Shown piece by piece: positions 41,371-51,868 of a stretch of DNA of 64,000 nt (position 1 is the stretch's first letter; each line of letters starts with the position of its first letter). A program made the translations under genes and the position numbers. Location: the NCBI GenBank assembly GCA_001970955.1, contig MPUH01000139.1, forward strand, positions 1-64,000. The letters run 5' to 3'. The DNA comes from Stentor coeruleus. Its lineage: Eukaryota > Ciliophora > Heterotrichea > Heterotrichida > Stentoridae. The notes beneath the pieces are model-generated. The model saw only the letters and a list, made by a program, of their open reading frames with translations, was not told the DNA's origin and ran no database searches.

Positions 41371-41690
41371 GTAATGTTATACATGGATTTATTATATAAA
41401 ACATTTTTGCATATATAATAAACTTATCAAGGTATAAGAAAATATGTTTCAGGTATAGTTCTATATCCAAATCATCTAATCTTGATATCCCTGTATTTTC
41501 TCCATAACCTAAGCAAACTAGAACTTCCTTAGCTGAAGAAAAATAAATCAAGGAAAAGCTTCTTCCAGAGCATTCAGCTGTGATCCTTTCCCTTGAAAAT
41601 TTCCCCTTATTAAAAAAAGCTAAAATCTTTCCCCCAAAACCGATTTGGCCACCCCTAGTTACAATATTAAACTTATAAATCAGAAAAAAT
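41357..41690 (-). pseudogene. coding remnant, perhaps Sec31-like
   Basis: The minus strand is open for about 110 codons without an ATG. It contains TRGGQIGFGGKILAFF, then ITAECSGRSFSLIYFSSAKEVLVCLGYGENTG and a hydrophobic end. FGGK followed by I/L-x-x-F resembles the segment after the WD repeats of Sec31 (COPII coat), but that is a short match. No start codon and no 15-nt intron that would add upstream sequence were found. It is probably a gene fragment. Confidence 0.3.
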
Positions 41691-42090
41691 TATTTATAAT
41701 ATCACCAGTGCTATATAATTTATAATTAACTATATATACATATTTAAGTTTATCTAACTAGAAATATATAATGGAATTTTATTTAATCTAATATAATATA
41801 ACTAACAATAAGTATTTTTCAAAACTAATTATTCTAACACATATTGAAATATAAACCCTAAATCAAACTAAAAAGAAATAAAAGACTCTAACTCTGGCAA
41901 ATACAAACATTTTAAATAATTTAATTACTTTATAAAACATCGATATTTTCACTAAAAAGTTTTTGATATTTTTATTACACCCAACTCTGCTTTCCTAAAA
42001 ATTTTTTTTGCTAAATTTTGAAAATTGCACGCGTTTTCTCATTTTTTCTAATTATTTTCCATAAATTTAATTGATATGGTAATATATATA
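41691..42090. other. intergenic, no gene seen
   Basis: AT-rich upstream region of the next small gene. Confidence 0.4.
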
Positions 42091-42585
42091 ATGGATTTTT
42101 ACGAAATTGAAGATAAGTCTTCTCCCGATTCTTGGTCTACTTGCGATATGAGCTCCCAGCAAGATCTCAATGCTACACCTGCTAAAGAGATAAGCGAAAA
42201 ATGCAGGATCCTTAAACAAAGAAAATCAATCAAATCAATTTTTTCGACTCTAAAATCCTTCATAAATCCACCTACTAATGACTCTACTCCTATAATAGAT
42301 TATATCAATTCAACATTTAATGATGAATCTCTTGAAAACTTGTCCTCAAAGTTAAATTTTAAGTGTTGCAGTCTTAAAAAACACAGCTCAGGCTGTATGA
42401 AAAAGTGGAAAAATGTTCAAGACGCACTTATTAGCCTTGCTATGGATTATTCTCAAGAACCAAAAATGATATTTAGTATAAAGAAACGAAAGAGCCAAGG
42501 TTCTAAAGTTTTGTTAGATAAATCGCAGCCATCTTGGATACACAGACTTATTTTGCAAAGTTTATTAGATATCAGTAGTAATTAA
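42091..42585 (+). CDS. hypothetical protein, 164 aa
   Basis: Not recognised. Two in-frame ATGs lie 15 nt apart (42076 and 42091). I prefer the second (MDFYEIEDKSSPDSW) because the codons between are AT-only (VIYI). The N-terminus is acidic and the middle basic (RILKQRKSIKSIFSTLKSF). A Cys pair (FKCCSLKKHSSGC) and a helical C-terminus follow. No membrane segment. Confidence 0.6.
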   Translation: MDFYEIEDKSSPDSWSTCDMSSQQDLNATPAKEISEKCRILKQRKSIKSIFSTLKSFINPPTNDSTPIIDYINSTFNDESLENLSSKLNFKCCSLKKHSSGCMKKWKNVQDALISLAMDYSQEPKMIFSIKKRKSQGSKVLLDKSQPSWIHRLILQSLLDISSN

Positions 42586-43076
42586 ATACTTATTTTATTA
42601 CTATAAGGATATAAATTATATATGGCCAGTTTATTTGATTATAAATGAGATGTTATTATGATTTTTATAATCAAATTTACTTGAAGATATGTGATATTAT
42701 TAATGTATAGAGAGTATATTTTTTTTTTAAATATTTTATGTTGTTTGTTATTTATAGATTAAATGTTGTGTGATTTTTGAATATATTTGATGAATTTTGA
42801 TGTAGTTCTGATAAATAGGAAACATTTCATATTATATCGTTAGTTTTATAGATAAAATTTTATTAGTTATTTTTTATTTGTTGGTGATGTAAATGCTAAA
42901 AGGTAGTTGTTAGGATATATATATTTTCGACAATAATTATTCTAAACACATATAAATCATTTAATACGAATAACTACTATACGCTTAAAACATGATATAT
43001 CTAAAATCTTCCATTCCTTAATTCTTACACAACTTCCTCATATCTATTACCTAAAGTTTTTATACAATTTGTTTTT

Positions 43077-43168
43077 ATCTTTCAATCAGCAAATAAAAAT
43101 ACTTAAAAATCATATTTTAATNCATCTTCCAATCAGCAAATAAAAATACTTAAAAATCATATTTTAAT
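43077..43168. repeat. direct repeat around the N at 43122 (probable assembly overlap)
   Basis: About 45 nt ending aatcatattttaat on both sides of the N; the copies differ at two bases at the left. Confidence 0.8.
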
Positions 43169-43383
43169 TTTCAATGCTAATTAAAACTAAACAATAAACA
43201 TAGTGATTAAGTAAATTTATAAATTTACAAAGCTCATATATCCTAAATCCTCAAATAACTATCAATCTCAAAATAAAAAAAAATTTCGATAGGCCACAAT
43301 AAAAACTTAGCAACAAAAATTATTCAAAAAATTACTATAAAGCATAAACAACATTAAAAAATCTTAACAACCACATAATCATA

Positions 43384-43454
43384 CAAACATAATAACCAAT
43401 TATAACTATAAGTAACTANCAAACATAATAACCAATTATAACTATAAGTAACTA
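43384..43454. repeat. direct repeat around the N at 43419 (probable assembly overlap)
   Basis: 35 nt beginning caaacataataaccaattat, identical on both sides of the N. Confidence 0.85.
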
Positions 43455-43468
43455 TAATTATTTTCTAC

Positions 43469-44092
43469 CTAACAACAATTAGCTTTCTTTTGCTGAGCTG
43501 TTTCAAGAGTTTGAGGTTGTTGTACTAAATTTATACCTTTTTTTATCTCGACTTGAGGAGTTTTATCATTAGTGATACTTGATGCTATTTCTTTAAAAAG
43601 TTCTTTAACATTTGCCCCAGTTTTTGCACTAGTTTCTTGATAAATAGCGCCTAATTGTTTAGCTTTAGTCTCTGCTTCTTCAGTTGTTACACATCTTTCT
43701 CCTGTTTTATCTGTTTTATTTCCAACAATAGCTATAACAACACCATTTCCTCGTTCATTTCTTACATCCTCAACCCACTTATCTAGACTAGCAAAAGTTT
43801 GTTTATTTGTCACATCGTAAACTATTACAGCCGCTGAAGAATCTCTGATATAATTTGGGATAAGACTTCTAAAACGTTCTTGTCCTGCAGTGTCCCATAA
43901 TTGAAGTCTCATTGATTTATCTCCAATGTTTAGAGTTTTCGAGAGAAAATCAATGCCAATTGTTGCTTGATAATTTGTATCGAAATTCTCATACATGAAT
44001 TGGTTTATAATCGATGTCTTTCCTACATAAATGTCTCCAAGAAATACAAGTTTATATTTGGGCATCGGGGTTACTAACATGCCATCTCCCAT
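43469..44092 (-). CDS. RAB6: Rab6-type small GTPase
   Basis: A 207-residue Golgi-traffic GTPase. G1 is GDIYVGKTS (19-27), followed by the switch I effector region [10 protein letters not shown]3 [10 protein letters not shown]4 NKTD and G5 TSAKTG. The C-terminus KKANCC is a double-Cys geranylgeranylation site. [12 protein letters not shown] and the G1 context fit Rab6 better than Rab5 or Rab11. The ATG lies 46 nt after the DBR1 stop on the same strand. Extra N-terminal residues [10 protein letters not shown] precede the usual start of the fold. Confidence 0.93.
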   Translation of the reverse strand: MGDGMLVTPMPKYKLVFLGDIYVGKTSIINQFMYENFDTNYQATIGIDFLSKTLNIGDKSMRLQLWDTAGQERFRSLIPNYIRDSSAAVIVYDVTNKQTFASLDKWVEDVRNERGNGVVIAIVGNKTDKTGERCVTTEEAETKAKQLGAIYQETSAKTGANVKELFKEIASSITNDKTPQVEIKKGINLVQQPQTLETAQQKKANCC

Positions 44093-44138
44093 TTTTATAT
44101 ATAATAGGAACTACTTCATTATTTAAAATACCAAATTT

Positions 44139-45032
44139 TCAAATATGATTCCTATTCGGAAAATATGCTCCTAATTGTTCTCTCCACTGATATCGACAAA
44201 TATTAACCCATTCTTCATCAGGTTTTATTTTCCCAGCAACTCCAGGAATTTCCATAATTTCTACGAAATCTCTAGGTCTTATCCCTTTATCAAGTGACAA
44301 AAATTCAGTGTTTCCAAATCTTGCATGAAACTTAACATGCATATGAGAAGAAAACCAATATTTTCTAAATAAACTTTACGGAGAAATTCTTTCAAAAAGT
44401 TGTCTTGTAATTGGATTCCCTAAAGAATTATTCACAATAGAGTCTCTCAAAAAAGGTTTTATTTTTAATAATTCTTCAACATTCCCATAATTGTATATCC
44501 CTTGAGGCCAATCATGTGTCATCATAATATCTGGAGGGGTTATTTGAAATAATGGTCTAACATCTATTTCATGAATCAAATACAAAGATTTAAAATCTCT
44601 TTCATTACGAGGAAATACTGGTATAGGAGTATTAAAAAAAGAAGCATTAAAAATCCCTGATAATCCAGCGATTCTTAATGTTCCACATTTAATAACTCCA
44701 CTTCGTCCAATATAATACATATTTGGGGCAATCCAACCTCCATGTATTGCTTCATTCATATAAAGTACTGATTCATGATTTCCTCCAATAATAATAGTAA
44801 GAATAGGAGCTTTTTTATGCCCTGTGTAATAATCTTGAAAATCCCCAAGTTTTCGATATTTTGGGGGACATGATAAGGAATCTAAGTCTTTATTATCACG
44901 AATTGCTTGAAAATCTCCTGTACACAAAAGAATATCAGCTTTTACACCTTTATATTGTTCATGTTCTGCTAAGGTTTTATACAATAAATCAATTTCTCCA
45001 TGAACACAACCACTTATTGCAATGATAACCAT
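44139..45032 (-). CDS. DBR1: RNA lariat debranching enzyme DBR1
   Basis: DBR1 hydrolyses the 2'-5' bond of excised intron lariats. The 292-residue protein is restored by removing a 15-nt intron at 44365-44379. The metallophosphoesterase motifs are all present: SGCVHGE (Cys8/His10 pair), CTGDFQ, GGNHE, MTHDWP, and SSHMHVKFHA across the intron. The family block APNMYYIGRSGVIK is also clear. The protein stops about 60 residues after the last motif, so it lacks most of the C-terminal domain found in longer animal enzymes. It follows the coiled-coil gene by 23 nt. In this genome its substrates would be lariats from 15-nt introns. Confidence 0.95.
44365..44379 (-). other. 15-nt intron in DBR1
   Basis: On the minus strand GTAAAGTTTATTTAG, phase 2 (cc|a), with an in-frame TAA if retained. 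Removal joins RISP to KYWFSSHMH, as in other DBR1 proteins. Confidence 0.97.
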
Positions 45033-45055
45033 TAATAAATTTATAAAGTAGTTTT

Positions 45056-46570
45056 TTAGTAATTAAATAACCGAGGTGGGCCTGCAAAAGACTTTGTCAA
45101 TCGGCCTCCAAAAAATCTATCAGTGTTTTGAAAAGATAAATCTACTTCAAATGTTATATCAGGTGTTAAGTTTACAGACCTTCTAATTCTATATAAAATT
45201 TCAACTGCGTTTTTAAGTTCTTTTTTGATTTCCATAATTTTTTCATCATAACTTTCTTCAGATAATGCCCATTCAAGTTTTACTTGTTTTAGTTGCATTA
45301 AGAGTTTTTCACTTTCAATTTTAGCTTTATCTCTTTGATTTTTTAATTTCCCCAAAGCTAGTTTTAATATTTCTATTTGTTTTTCGAGATCTTGAACTTT
45401 TTCTAATGAGTTTCTGTCGGCAAAGTTTTGGGATTTTGATAATGAGTCTTCTAGTTGGCAGTTTAGGATATGATCATAAAATGTATTTGTTTGAAATGTT
45501 CTTCCACAATTTTCACATTCCATTACACTGCATTGATTTATCATTCTTTCGTATTGCTTAAGTTGCTTATATTCTTCTTGTTTTTCAAAAAATGATGGCT
45601 CAGGGGATGGGGAATCTGATTTATTGATAAATGTCATTGAACGGAGACTTTTTGGTGAGTAAATTGGAGGCTTGCAGGCACCATATGTTATTTCAAGTTT
45701 AAGATCTCCGATTATTTTCTTGAGTTTTGATATTTCGATCTCTTTGTCAATAAGTTTTTCTGAAAGACTTTCTTTTATTTTCATCAAATTGGTTATTTCT
45801 GGATCTTTTGAATCTTCACTAGCTTTAACACGAAGTTTTCGAGTTATTTTTTCAATCTGCTCATCTTTGTATCTCAACTGCTCTTTTAGGTTATATTCAG
45901 AATTTTCAAGGTTTTTTATTATTTCCTGAAGACTTTGGAACTCATACTTTAGTTTTTCATAAGTAACAGAATCATCTAATGATCTTCTCATCGGTTTTTC
46001 TTGTTCATAAATTGCTTTAAGTTCTAAAATAGATTTATTTGTTCCCTCAGTGATTTTACTAATTTCATCTGCAGCTTCTCTTTTAACCTCTTCCAATTCT
46101 TCCTTAAGTTTGCTTATATTTTCATTTTTTCTTTCAATAATCCTCGTTAAATTTTCAGTAGCTTCATTCATCTTATAATCAACTTCCCGTTTTTGTTCTT
46201 TAAGTATTATAATTTCTTTTTCTAAAATATTTTTCGATATATTAAAGTTCCCTTCTTGCTCAGACAATTTTTCATCTAAATTACAATTAATTTCTTTTAA
46301 TTCTGTAACTTTTTTCTCAAGATTTCTAATCTTTTCTTTATACTTAATTTTTATCTTTAGTCTTTCTTGTGTATGTTTCTCTTCTGCTGACTTGAGTTCA
46401 ACAGAAGAAGAAGCCTAAATTATAAGTACAGTTAAACGAGGAGAATCATAAGAAAATGATCTAAGCATTGAATCATACATAGATTTTAATTGAGCTTCTC
46501 TAGATTTAGCATCATCAAGTTCTAATTGCATAAACTCAAGCTTTTGTTTTAACAAAAGAATATCTTCCAT
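45056..46570 (-). CDS. coiled-coil protein with C2HC zinc knuckle
   Basis: A 499-residue protein after removing the 15-nt intron 46415-46429. The real ATG is at 46570 (MEDILLLKQKLEFMQLELDD). Most of it is coiled coil (residues about 1-240 and 350-460). A compact finger CENCGRTFQTNTFYDHILNC near residue 330-350 fits a C-x2-C-x12-H-x4-C type zinc finger, as seen in some ciliary and centrosomal proteins. No enzyme domain. A structural role near microtubules is inferred. It is tightly packed between PRPF3 (95 nt upstream) and DBR1 (23 nt downstream). Confidence 0.85.
46415..46429 (-). other. 15-nt intron in the coiled-coil/zinc-knuckle gene
   Basis: GTACTTATAATTTAG on the minus strand, phase 0, TAG in frame. 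Removal gives the only ATG start for the gene. Confidence 0.93.
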
Positions 46571-46665
46571 GATTAATAAACAAGATAATTTTATAATACT
46601 TAATACAAATTATATATGAATTGAAAAGTTTAACTAAACTATAAGAATAAATATTTTTTTTAAAA

Positions 46666-47814
46666 CTATAGCAACATATCGTTGTTTCCTTTCCATGTGC
46701 AAACTAAACTCCAATAATTCATAGCATCTTTTTTGCTTAGTATTCTTTTTAAATCTAATTCAGATTCTACACTAAGAATCTTAAACTTGAAAAACTTCGC
46801 ATCTTTAATTTCAGTATTCCAAACTAATTCACATGATGAGTTATCGGATTTCCAATCAATTCTATGTAAGCAAAGTCTTGTATAAAACTTAATCGCTCGT
46901 TTACCTCCTTCAACGATAATTATACTAGGGGATGGACTTGGTAATATTAAACATATTCCAACTAAAGCTAATTGACTTGCATTTTTCATAAGCTTGAATT
47001 TTATTTTTGTACTTGAAAAATAAGATATTTTGAATACAGCGATTCTAGACTCTCTTGCACTATCTCTTCTTCGTTTACGTAATGCTTTTTCAACTCTTTG
47101 TGCATGTGTTAGTTTACTTTCTTCATTCCTAGCTATATGTTTTTGTAATCTTTCATTGTATTTTTCCATTATTTCATGTTCTGTTTTACTAGGGTCTTGA
47201 GCTAATTCTCTTGACATCACTCTCATAAGTGAGCTTATTTTAATTTTCGCTGGAGGGGCTTCCATAAGGCCTAGTTTGATTTTTTCTCTAATTTCTTTAA
47301 GTTTCTGTGCTTTTTTTAGTCTTTTGATTTTCTTTTTTTCTTTTTCAGTCAAATGCATTGTAACATTATGTGTTGTTGTATTAAAAGGTAGCTGAATAGG
47401 TAAAGTTGCATTGAATATTTCTGCAGTTATTGCATCTGGATTATATAACTCGCTATAAGAGTTTGTAATTTCTTTATCCCACCACTCAATATCTGGAGTA
47501 ACATTTGCAATCAGTTTGATTTCTTCATTTGTATTTGTGAAATTAAATCCCATTGATATTTTCTTGCTAGACTTTTTTTTTGGTAAGTTTTTATCGAAAA
47601 AGAATCCCCGAGACTTTGAAGATTCTTTTAAGTTCTGAAGGAATTTATGTTGTTTTTTCTTTTTTTTCTCGAATCTTTGTTTGTTGACATCAAGGTCAAT
47701 ACGATTTGAGTAAGAAAGATCAACTTCTCGTCCATGCTCATCGATCAAGCGTCCTTTTTCGTCCATTTTAACCTTGGAGGGCTCTTCTCTAGGTCTTTTT
47801 TCGGGTAAATCCAT
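46666..47814 (-). CDS. PRPF3: U4/U6 snRNP protein PRPF3 (Prp3)
   Basis: Prp3 binds U4/U6 snRNA and is needed for the tri-snRNP of the spliceosome. This 382-residue form keeps the core of the family: the PRP3 domain with LTEKEKKKIKRLKKAQKL, then REKIKLGLMEAPPAKIKISS LMRVM-type text. The C-terminal DUF1115 domain (residues about 250-375) has VVEGG-like IIIVEGGKRAIKFYTRL, LHRIDW and LVWNTEIKDAKFFKFKI, ending near MNYWSLVC. The N-terminal PWI domain of the human protein (683 aa) is absent. No intron. It is the first gene of a minus-strand block of four. Confidence 0.9.
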   Translation of the reverse strand: MDLPEKRPREEPSKVKMDEKGRLIDEHGREVDLSYSNRIDLDVNKQRFEKKKKKQHKFLQNLKESSKSRGFFFDKNLPKKKSSKKISMGFNFTNTNEEIKLIANVTPDIEWWDKEITNSYSELYNPDAITAEIFNATLPIQLPFNTTTHNVTMHLTEKEKKKIKRLKKAQKLKEIREKIKLGLMEAPPAKIKISSLMRVMSRELAQDPSKTEHEIMEKYNERLQKHIARNEESKLTHAQRVEKALRKRRRDSARESRIAVFKISYFSSTKIKFKLMKNASQLALVGICLILPSPSPSIIIVEGGKRAIKFYTRLCLHRIDWKSDNSSCELVWNTEIKDAKFFKFKILSVESELDLKRILSKKDAMNYWSLVCTWKGNNDMLL

Positions 47815-48230
47815 ATATTAGTATAATTCATTCAAATAAAATTACCCAAAAAATATCTTGTAAACTCTATTTAAAAGAATATCCGTAAATATTCTTTACT
47901 CAAAAATCCAAAAAAAATATACTCTGACATGACAAAGAAAAATGTGAGTATTTATAAAATATGAAAATAGTATTAAAAGCATAACATTAAATCTAAAATC
48001 TTCTCAGTATTTAACAAACTAAAAATATAATTTAAAAACACACAAAAAAATGTGATTATTTTACTATTCAAAAACATAAACTTAAATAATAATAAATTCA
48101 TCATATAATCATAAGATCACTAAAACCTAATTGCCAATAGTTTTAAAAACCTATAATTTTTTATTTGAATTGATAAGATCAGCACACTAAATAATAATTA
48201 TTCCCACAAAAATAATGGATATTGTTATAA
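47815..48230. other. divergent intergenic region, G-poor toward the right
   Basis: No gene seen between PRPF3 and the trehalose gene. Confidence 0.4.
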
Positions 48231-51206
48231 ATGGCTATTCGAACATCAAGAGTCGTATTTCAATTCTCGAGTAAGACGATTTATGGAGAAAGGATAAGAG
48301 TTACAGGAAACCATCCATCATTAGGTAATTGGGACCCTTTTCAAGCGCCAATGCTAAGCACAGATCCTAATTCTTATCCACTTTGGATAACCCCTAGCCC
48401 AATATCATTACCTTTAAATACAGAAATAGAGTATAAGTATGTCTATATGCAAGAAAAAACTTTCAGATGGGAATCTTTGCAAAATAATCGAAAATTACTT
48501 CTTGAACACAACAGTATGCTCATAGAAGATGAAGAAAGTACAATTATATCCAGACATATTTTTAATCATACAGAAATACAAACAAAACCACATTCCTTTG
48601 AACTACCAAAAACTATTATAGATGATAATATCAAATTTGCCCTTACAGATTCTCTTATCATAGCATCTTTAAATTTGCCAATAAATGTGAGTAGAAATGA
48701 AAAATATATCCCAGGAGGAGATGAGCCGAAATGGAAATTCGAAAGCGCAATTGGACTCTGGTTACCAGTTTTATATGAAATTGCAATATCAGAAGGGATA
48801 AATTTCCAATGGGTTGGATGGCCTCATATTTTTATTGAAGATGAAAAAGAGCAAAGTGAAATAAGTGAGATTCTTCTTAAAGAATACAAATGTGTTCCTA
48901 TTTTCATTCCAGAAGAAACAATGACTATATATACTCAATTTTGTAATGGAGTACTTTTCCCTATTTTCCATAATATTATAAGTACTGATCCAGAGTCAAT
49001 TCCTCAATATAATTCTGAGCAATGGGAAAGCTTTAAAGATGTGAATTCAAGAATATCTTTGAAAATTCTTGAACTTCATACAGATCAGATGATATGGATA
49101 CATGATTATCAATTATTATTAACACCTAGTTTTATCTCAAGAAGAACTCATGAAGTTGTAAATATTGGCCTGTATTTACATGTACCTTTTCCAAGTTCAG
49201 AAATATATAGAGTTCTTCCACATAGAGAAACAATATTACATGCTATGCTTTGTTGTGATATGATAGGATTTCATTTATTTGAATATGCAAGACACTTTTT
49301 AGCATCATGTAAACGTCTATTAGGAATTGATCATCATTTTTCTAGAGGTGGGTATTTATTATTAGATTATTATGGAAGAAATATTATGATTAGAATAGGA
49401 CATCTTGGTATTGAGCCTTCAGTTATTCAAAAAGTTCTTGAATCTGAAGAGTATTCTGAAAGCTTAGACAAGCTTCGACAAAAGTATTCTGAAAAATCTG
49501 TACTTATTGCGATAGATCCATTGCATCGACTTTCAGGAGTTACTATGAAATTAAATGCATTTAGACAAACATTGAAATATTTACCTAAAGAAAGTCAGAG
49601 GATTATACTTGTTCAGTTACTTTTTTCAGCAAAAAACAGTTCAGATAAAGAAAAAGATTGTGTGCTTAAAGAAATCCTTGATTTACAAGAAGAAATCAAT
49701 TCTGAATATACTGTGCCAGTTGTAGAAATTGTAAATGATGAAGTATCAAGACCAATGAGATATGCTTATATGACTATAGCAAAAGGTGTTATAAATAGTT
49801 CTATAAGAGAAGGTTTGTATCTTATCCCATTCGAATTTATTTTCATAAACAAAGAAAGGCTAGCTGATATAATATTATCAGAATTCGCAGGAGTTAGTAG
49901 AGCATTGAGTAGTCCTAAAAGAGTTAATCCTTTTGACCTAACACAACTTGAAGGAGAAATTCACACTTTAATCGATAAAGCTCCTAATCATCAAAATCTT
50001 TCAAGAAAAAAACGTGATTATCAATATATTTTGAGTAATACTACACTTAAATGGGCTCAAAGTTCTTTAAGTGATTTGAAAAGAGCCCATAAAGATACAA
50101 AACATTATCAATATGTCACTCATGGTCTTGGGGATAAACTAAAATTAATAGCTCTAAGTAAAAAGTTTAAAATACTTAAAGCTGAAGATTTACTTGAAGC
50201 TTATCGTGTTGCTCGTTCACGTATATTTTTTTTCGACAATGAAGGGACACTTTCAAATTTATGTAAACAAACAGAAATCGATAAAACAGTTGGTCCATCA
50301 GAAAAAATCCTTCATTGTCTAGATGATTTATGTAAAGATGATAGAAATATAGTATATATTATTACTGGAAGAACAAGAAAAGTTGTTGATTCATGGTTTG
50401 GAAGCATTGAACATTTAGGTATGGCTGCTGAATATGGAGCACTTATTAAATGGCAAGATAAACATGATTGGGAAAATATTATACAAGGATCAGGTGTTTG
50501 GAAAGATACAGCAAAACAAATTATTAGTGCTTATGTTAGTAGAACTGAAGGATCTTCACTTGAAGAAAAAGATTGTGGGGTTGTTTTTTATTATAGAGAA
50601 ACTGATCCTGATTTAGGCTCATGGCAAGCTAAAGAATTGATTTCACATCTTGAAATATTACTTAAGCCTTTTTTAAATGAATGTGAAGTTTCTCATGGAC
50701 TGGGTTATGTTGAAGTTAAACCTAGAGGTATTAATAAAGGGACAACTGTATTTGAAATACTCCAAGAATTGAAACGTAGGAAAAAAGATCCACCTGATTT
50801 TATTTTTGCAATTGGTGATGATGTTTCTGATGAAGAAATGTTCAAAGTACTAAAAGCTTTAAGAAGGGAACAAAGCGATTTAACTGCTGATAAAAGATAT
50901 CTTAAATGTTTTACTTGCACAGTAGGGAAAAAACCTAGCTTAGCACGTCACTTTATTAATGATGCAAGTGAAGTTGTTGGTGTTTTAGAAATCCTTAGGG
51001 GTTATAGCAACAAAGTAATTATTATTTAGTGCAAAAAAAACTTTTCATATGGTGATCTAGCAAGTCTAAAACTTCACAGCCCATTTAAATCTAATACAAT
51101 GAGAAACCCAACAGATATTGTTATAGAATCAGTAGAAAGTAGTGATGAAGATGAAGATGAAAAAAGATCAACATTAAAAAGAATGACTCATCCTAATGCT
51201 TTTTAG
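48231..51206 (+). CDS. CBM20 - trehalose-6-phosphate synthase - phosphatase fusion
   Basis: A 986-residue protein after removing the 15-nt intron 51015-51029. Residues about 4-105 are a starch-binding CBM20 module (GNHPSLGNWDP, YKYV, WES). Residues about 130-620 are a GT20 trehalose-6-phosphate synthase domain (WVGWPHIF, WIHDYQLLL, HVPFPSSEIYRVLPHR, GHLGIEPS, NSSIREGLYLIPFEFI). Residues about 655-925 are a HAD-type trehalose-phosphatase domain (FFFDNEGTL, IITGRTRK, VEVKPRGINKG, GDDVSDEEMF). HAD motif I is D669-N-E-G-T, with Glu where the second catalytic Asp is normal, and the GT20 HDYH is HDYQ. The layout matches plant-type class II TPS, so it may be regulatory or weakly active. The tail is acidic and Ser-rich. 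Confidence 0.92.
51015..51029 (+). other. 15-nt intron in the TPS/TPP gene
   Basis: GTAATTATTATTTAG, phase 0, TAG in frame if retained. Removal adds a 59-residue polar tail (CKKNFSYGDLASLKLHS... ending MTHPNAF). Confidence 0.85.
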
Positions 51207-51216
51207 CTAAAAATAA

Positions 51217-51513
51217 TTAGTTAAGTAGAGTTTTCCTTAAGTTATGAGATGCATATAAATTCTTGTTTATGTGAAACCAAATACAATTTTGACAGATATT
51301 TATAGTATTTCCTTTGCAAGAACAATTCCATGAACTATTTTTTATTTTGCATTCAGTGCAGAGAAGCATTTTATCAAGTTTTTCTACAGAGTGCATAAGT
51401 TTTGTGTCAATTAGATGACTTAGTATATGATTTTCACAAAATATTTGGCTTGTAAGTTGGCAAGCACAGCTTATTATACCTGGGCTATCACAAAATTGGC
51501 ACGATAATTCCAT
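51217..51513 (-). CDS. small Cys/His-rich (B-box-like) protein, 98 aa
   Basis: The pattern C-x2-C...C-x-C...C-x2-H-x3-H...H (ELSCQFCDSPGIISCACQ; IFCENHILSHL) repeats in diverged form (LLCTECKIKNSSWNCSCK; ICQNCIWFHI). It suggests two B-box-type zinc-binding units. There is no other domain. Such short B-box-like proteins are common in ciliates; the role is unknown. Its stop lies 10 nt from the stop of the convergent trehalose gene. Confidence 0.75.
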   Translation of the reverse strand: MELSCQFCDSPGIISCACQLTSQIFCENHILSHLIDTKLMHSVEKLDKMLLCTECKIKNSSWNCSCKGNTINICQNCIWFHINKNLYASHNLRKTLLN

Positions 51514-51868
51514 TATTATTTGGTATAACTAACTTTATATAAATGAAGCATTGAGATATATATTTTACAAATAATACTCAAATATCATAAGACTATATAA
51601 GTTTATTTATAATTCTAGTAAAACATGCTTTAGAAAGAATATATGAACTGATTTCAAATTTTAATATTAAAGCAAAGGATTATAATAAATAATTTAGTTT
51701 GGATTGATGATTGATAGATTGATTGAATTAATACTTGAATAATCTTTTCAAATGATGTGCTTTATATTGTAAATAAAAATTGTAAAGTTCATCTTTCAAG
51801 CAAAAAAATTCAAAATTTTTTTCTTCCATCTTGATTGGAATAGAACATCTTATAAAATTAGTGACGTC
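51514..51868. other. divergent intergenic region
   Basis: No gene seen. Confidence 0.4.

Larger units (their letters stand above)
42586..43468. other. convergent intergenic region with sharp skew switch
   Basis: No gene. By hand count 42601-42900 has 45 G and 10 C, while 42961-43080 has 5 G and 24 C. Two N gaps with flanking repeats lie in the right half. Confidence 0.5.

Noticed and set aside
42076-42090. gtaatatatataatg after the first ATG as a possible 15-nt intron
   Set aside because: It does not end in AG; the two ATGs are in frame, so alternative starts explain it better.
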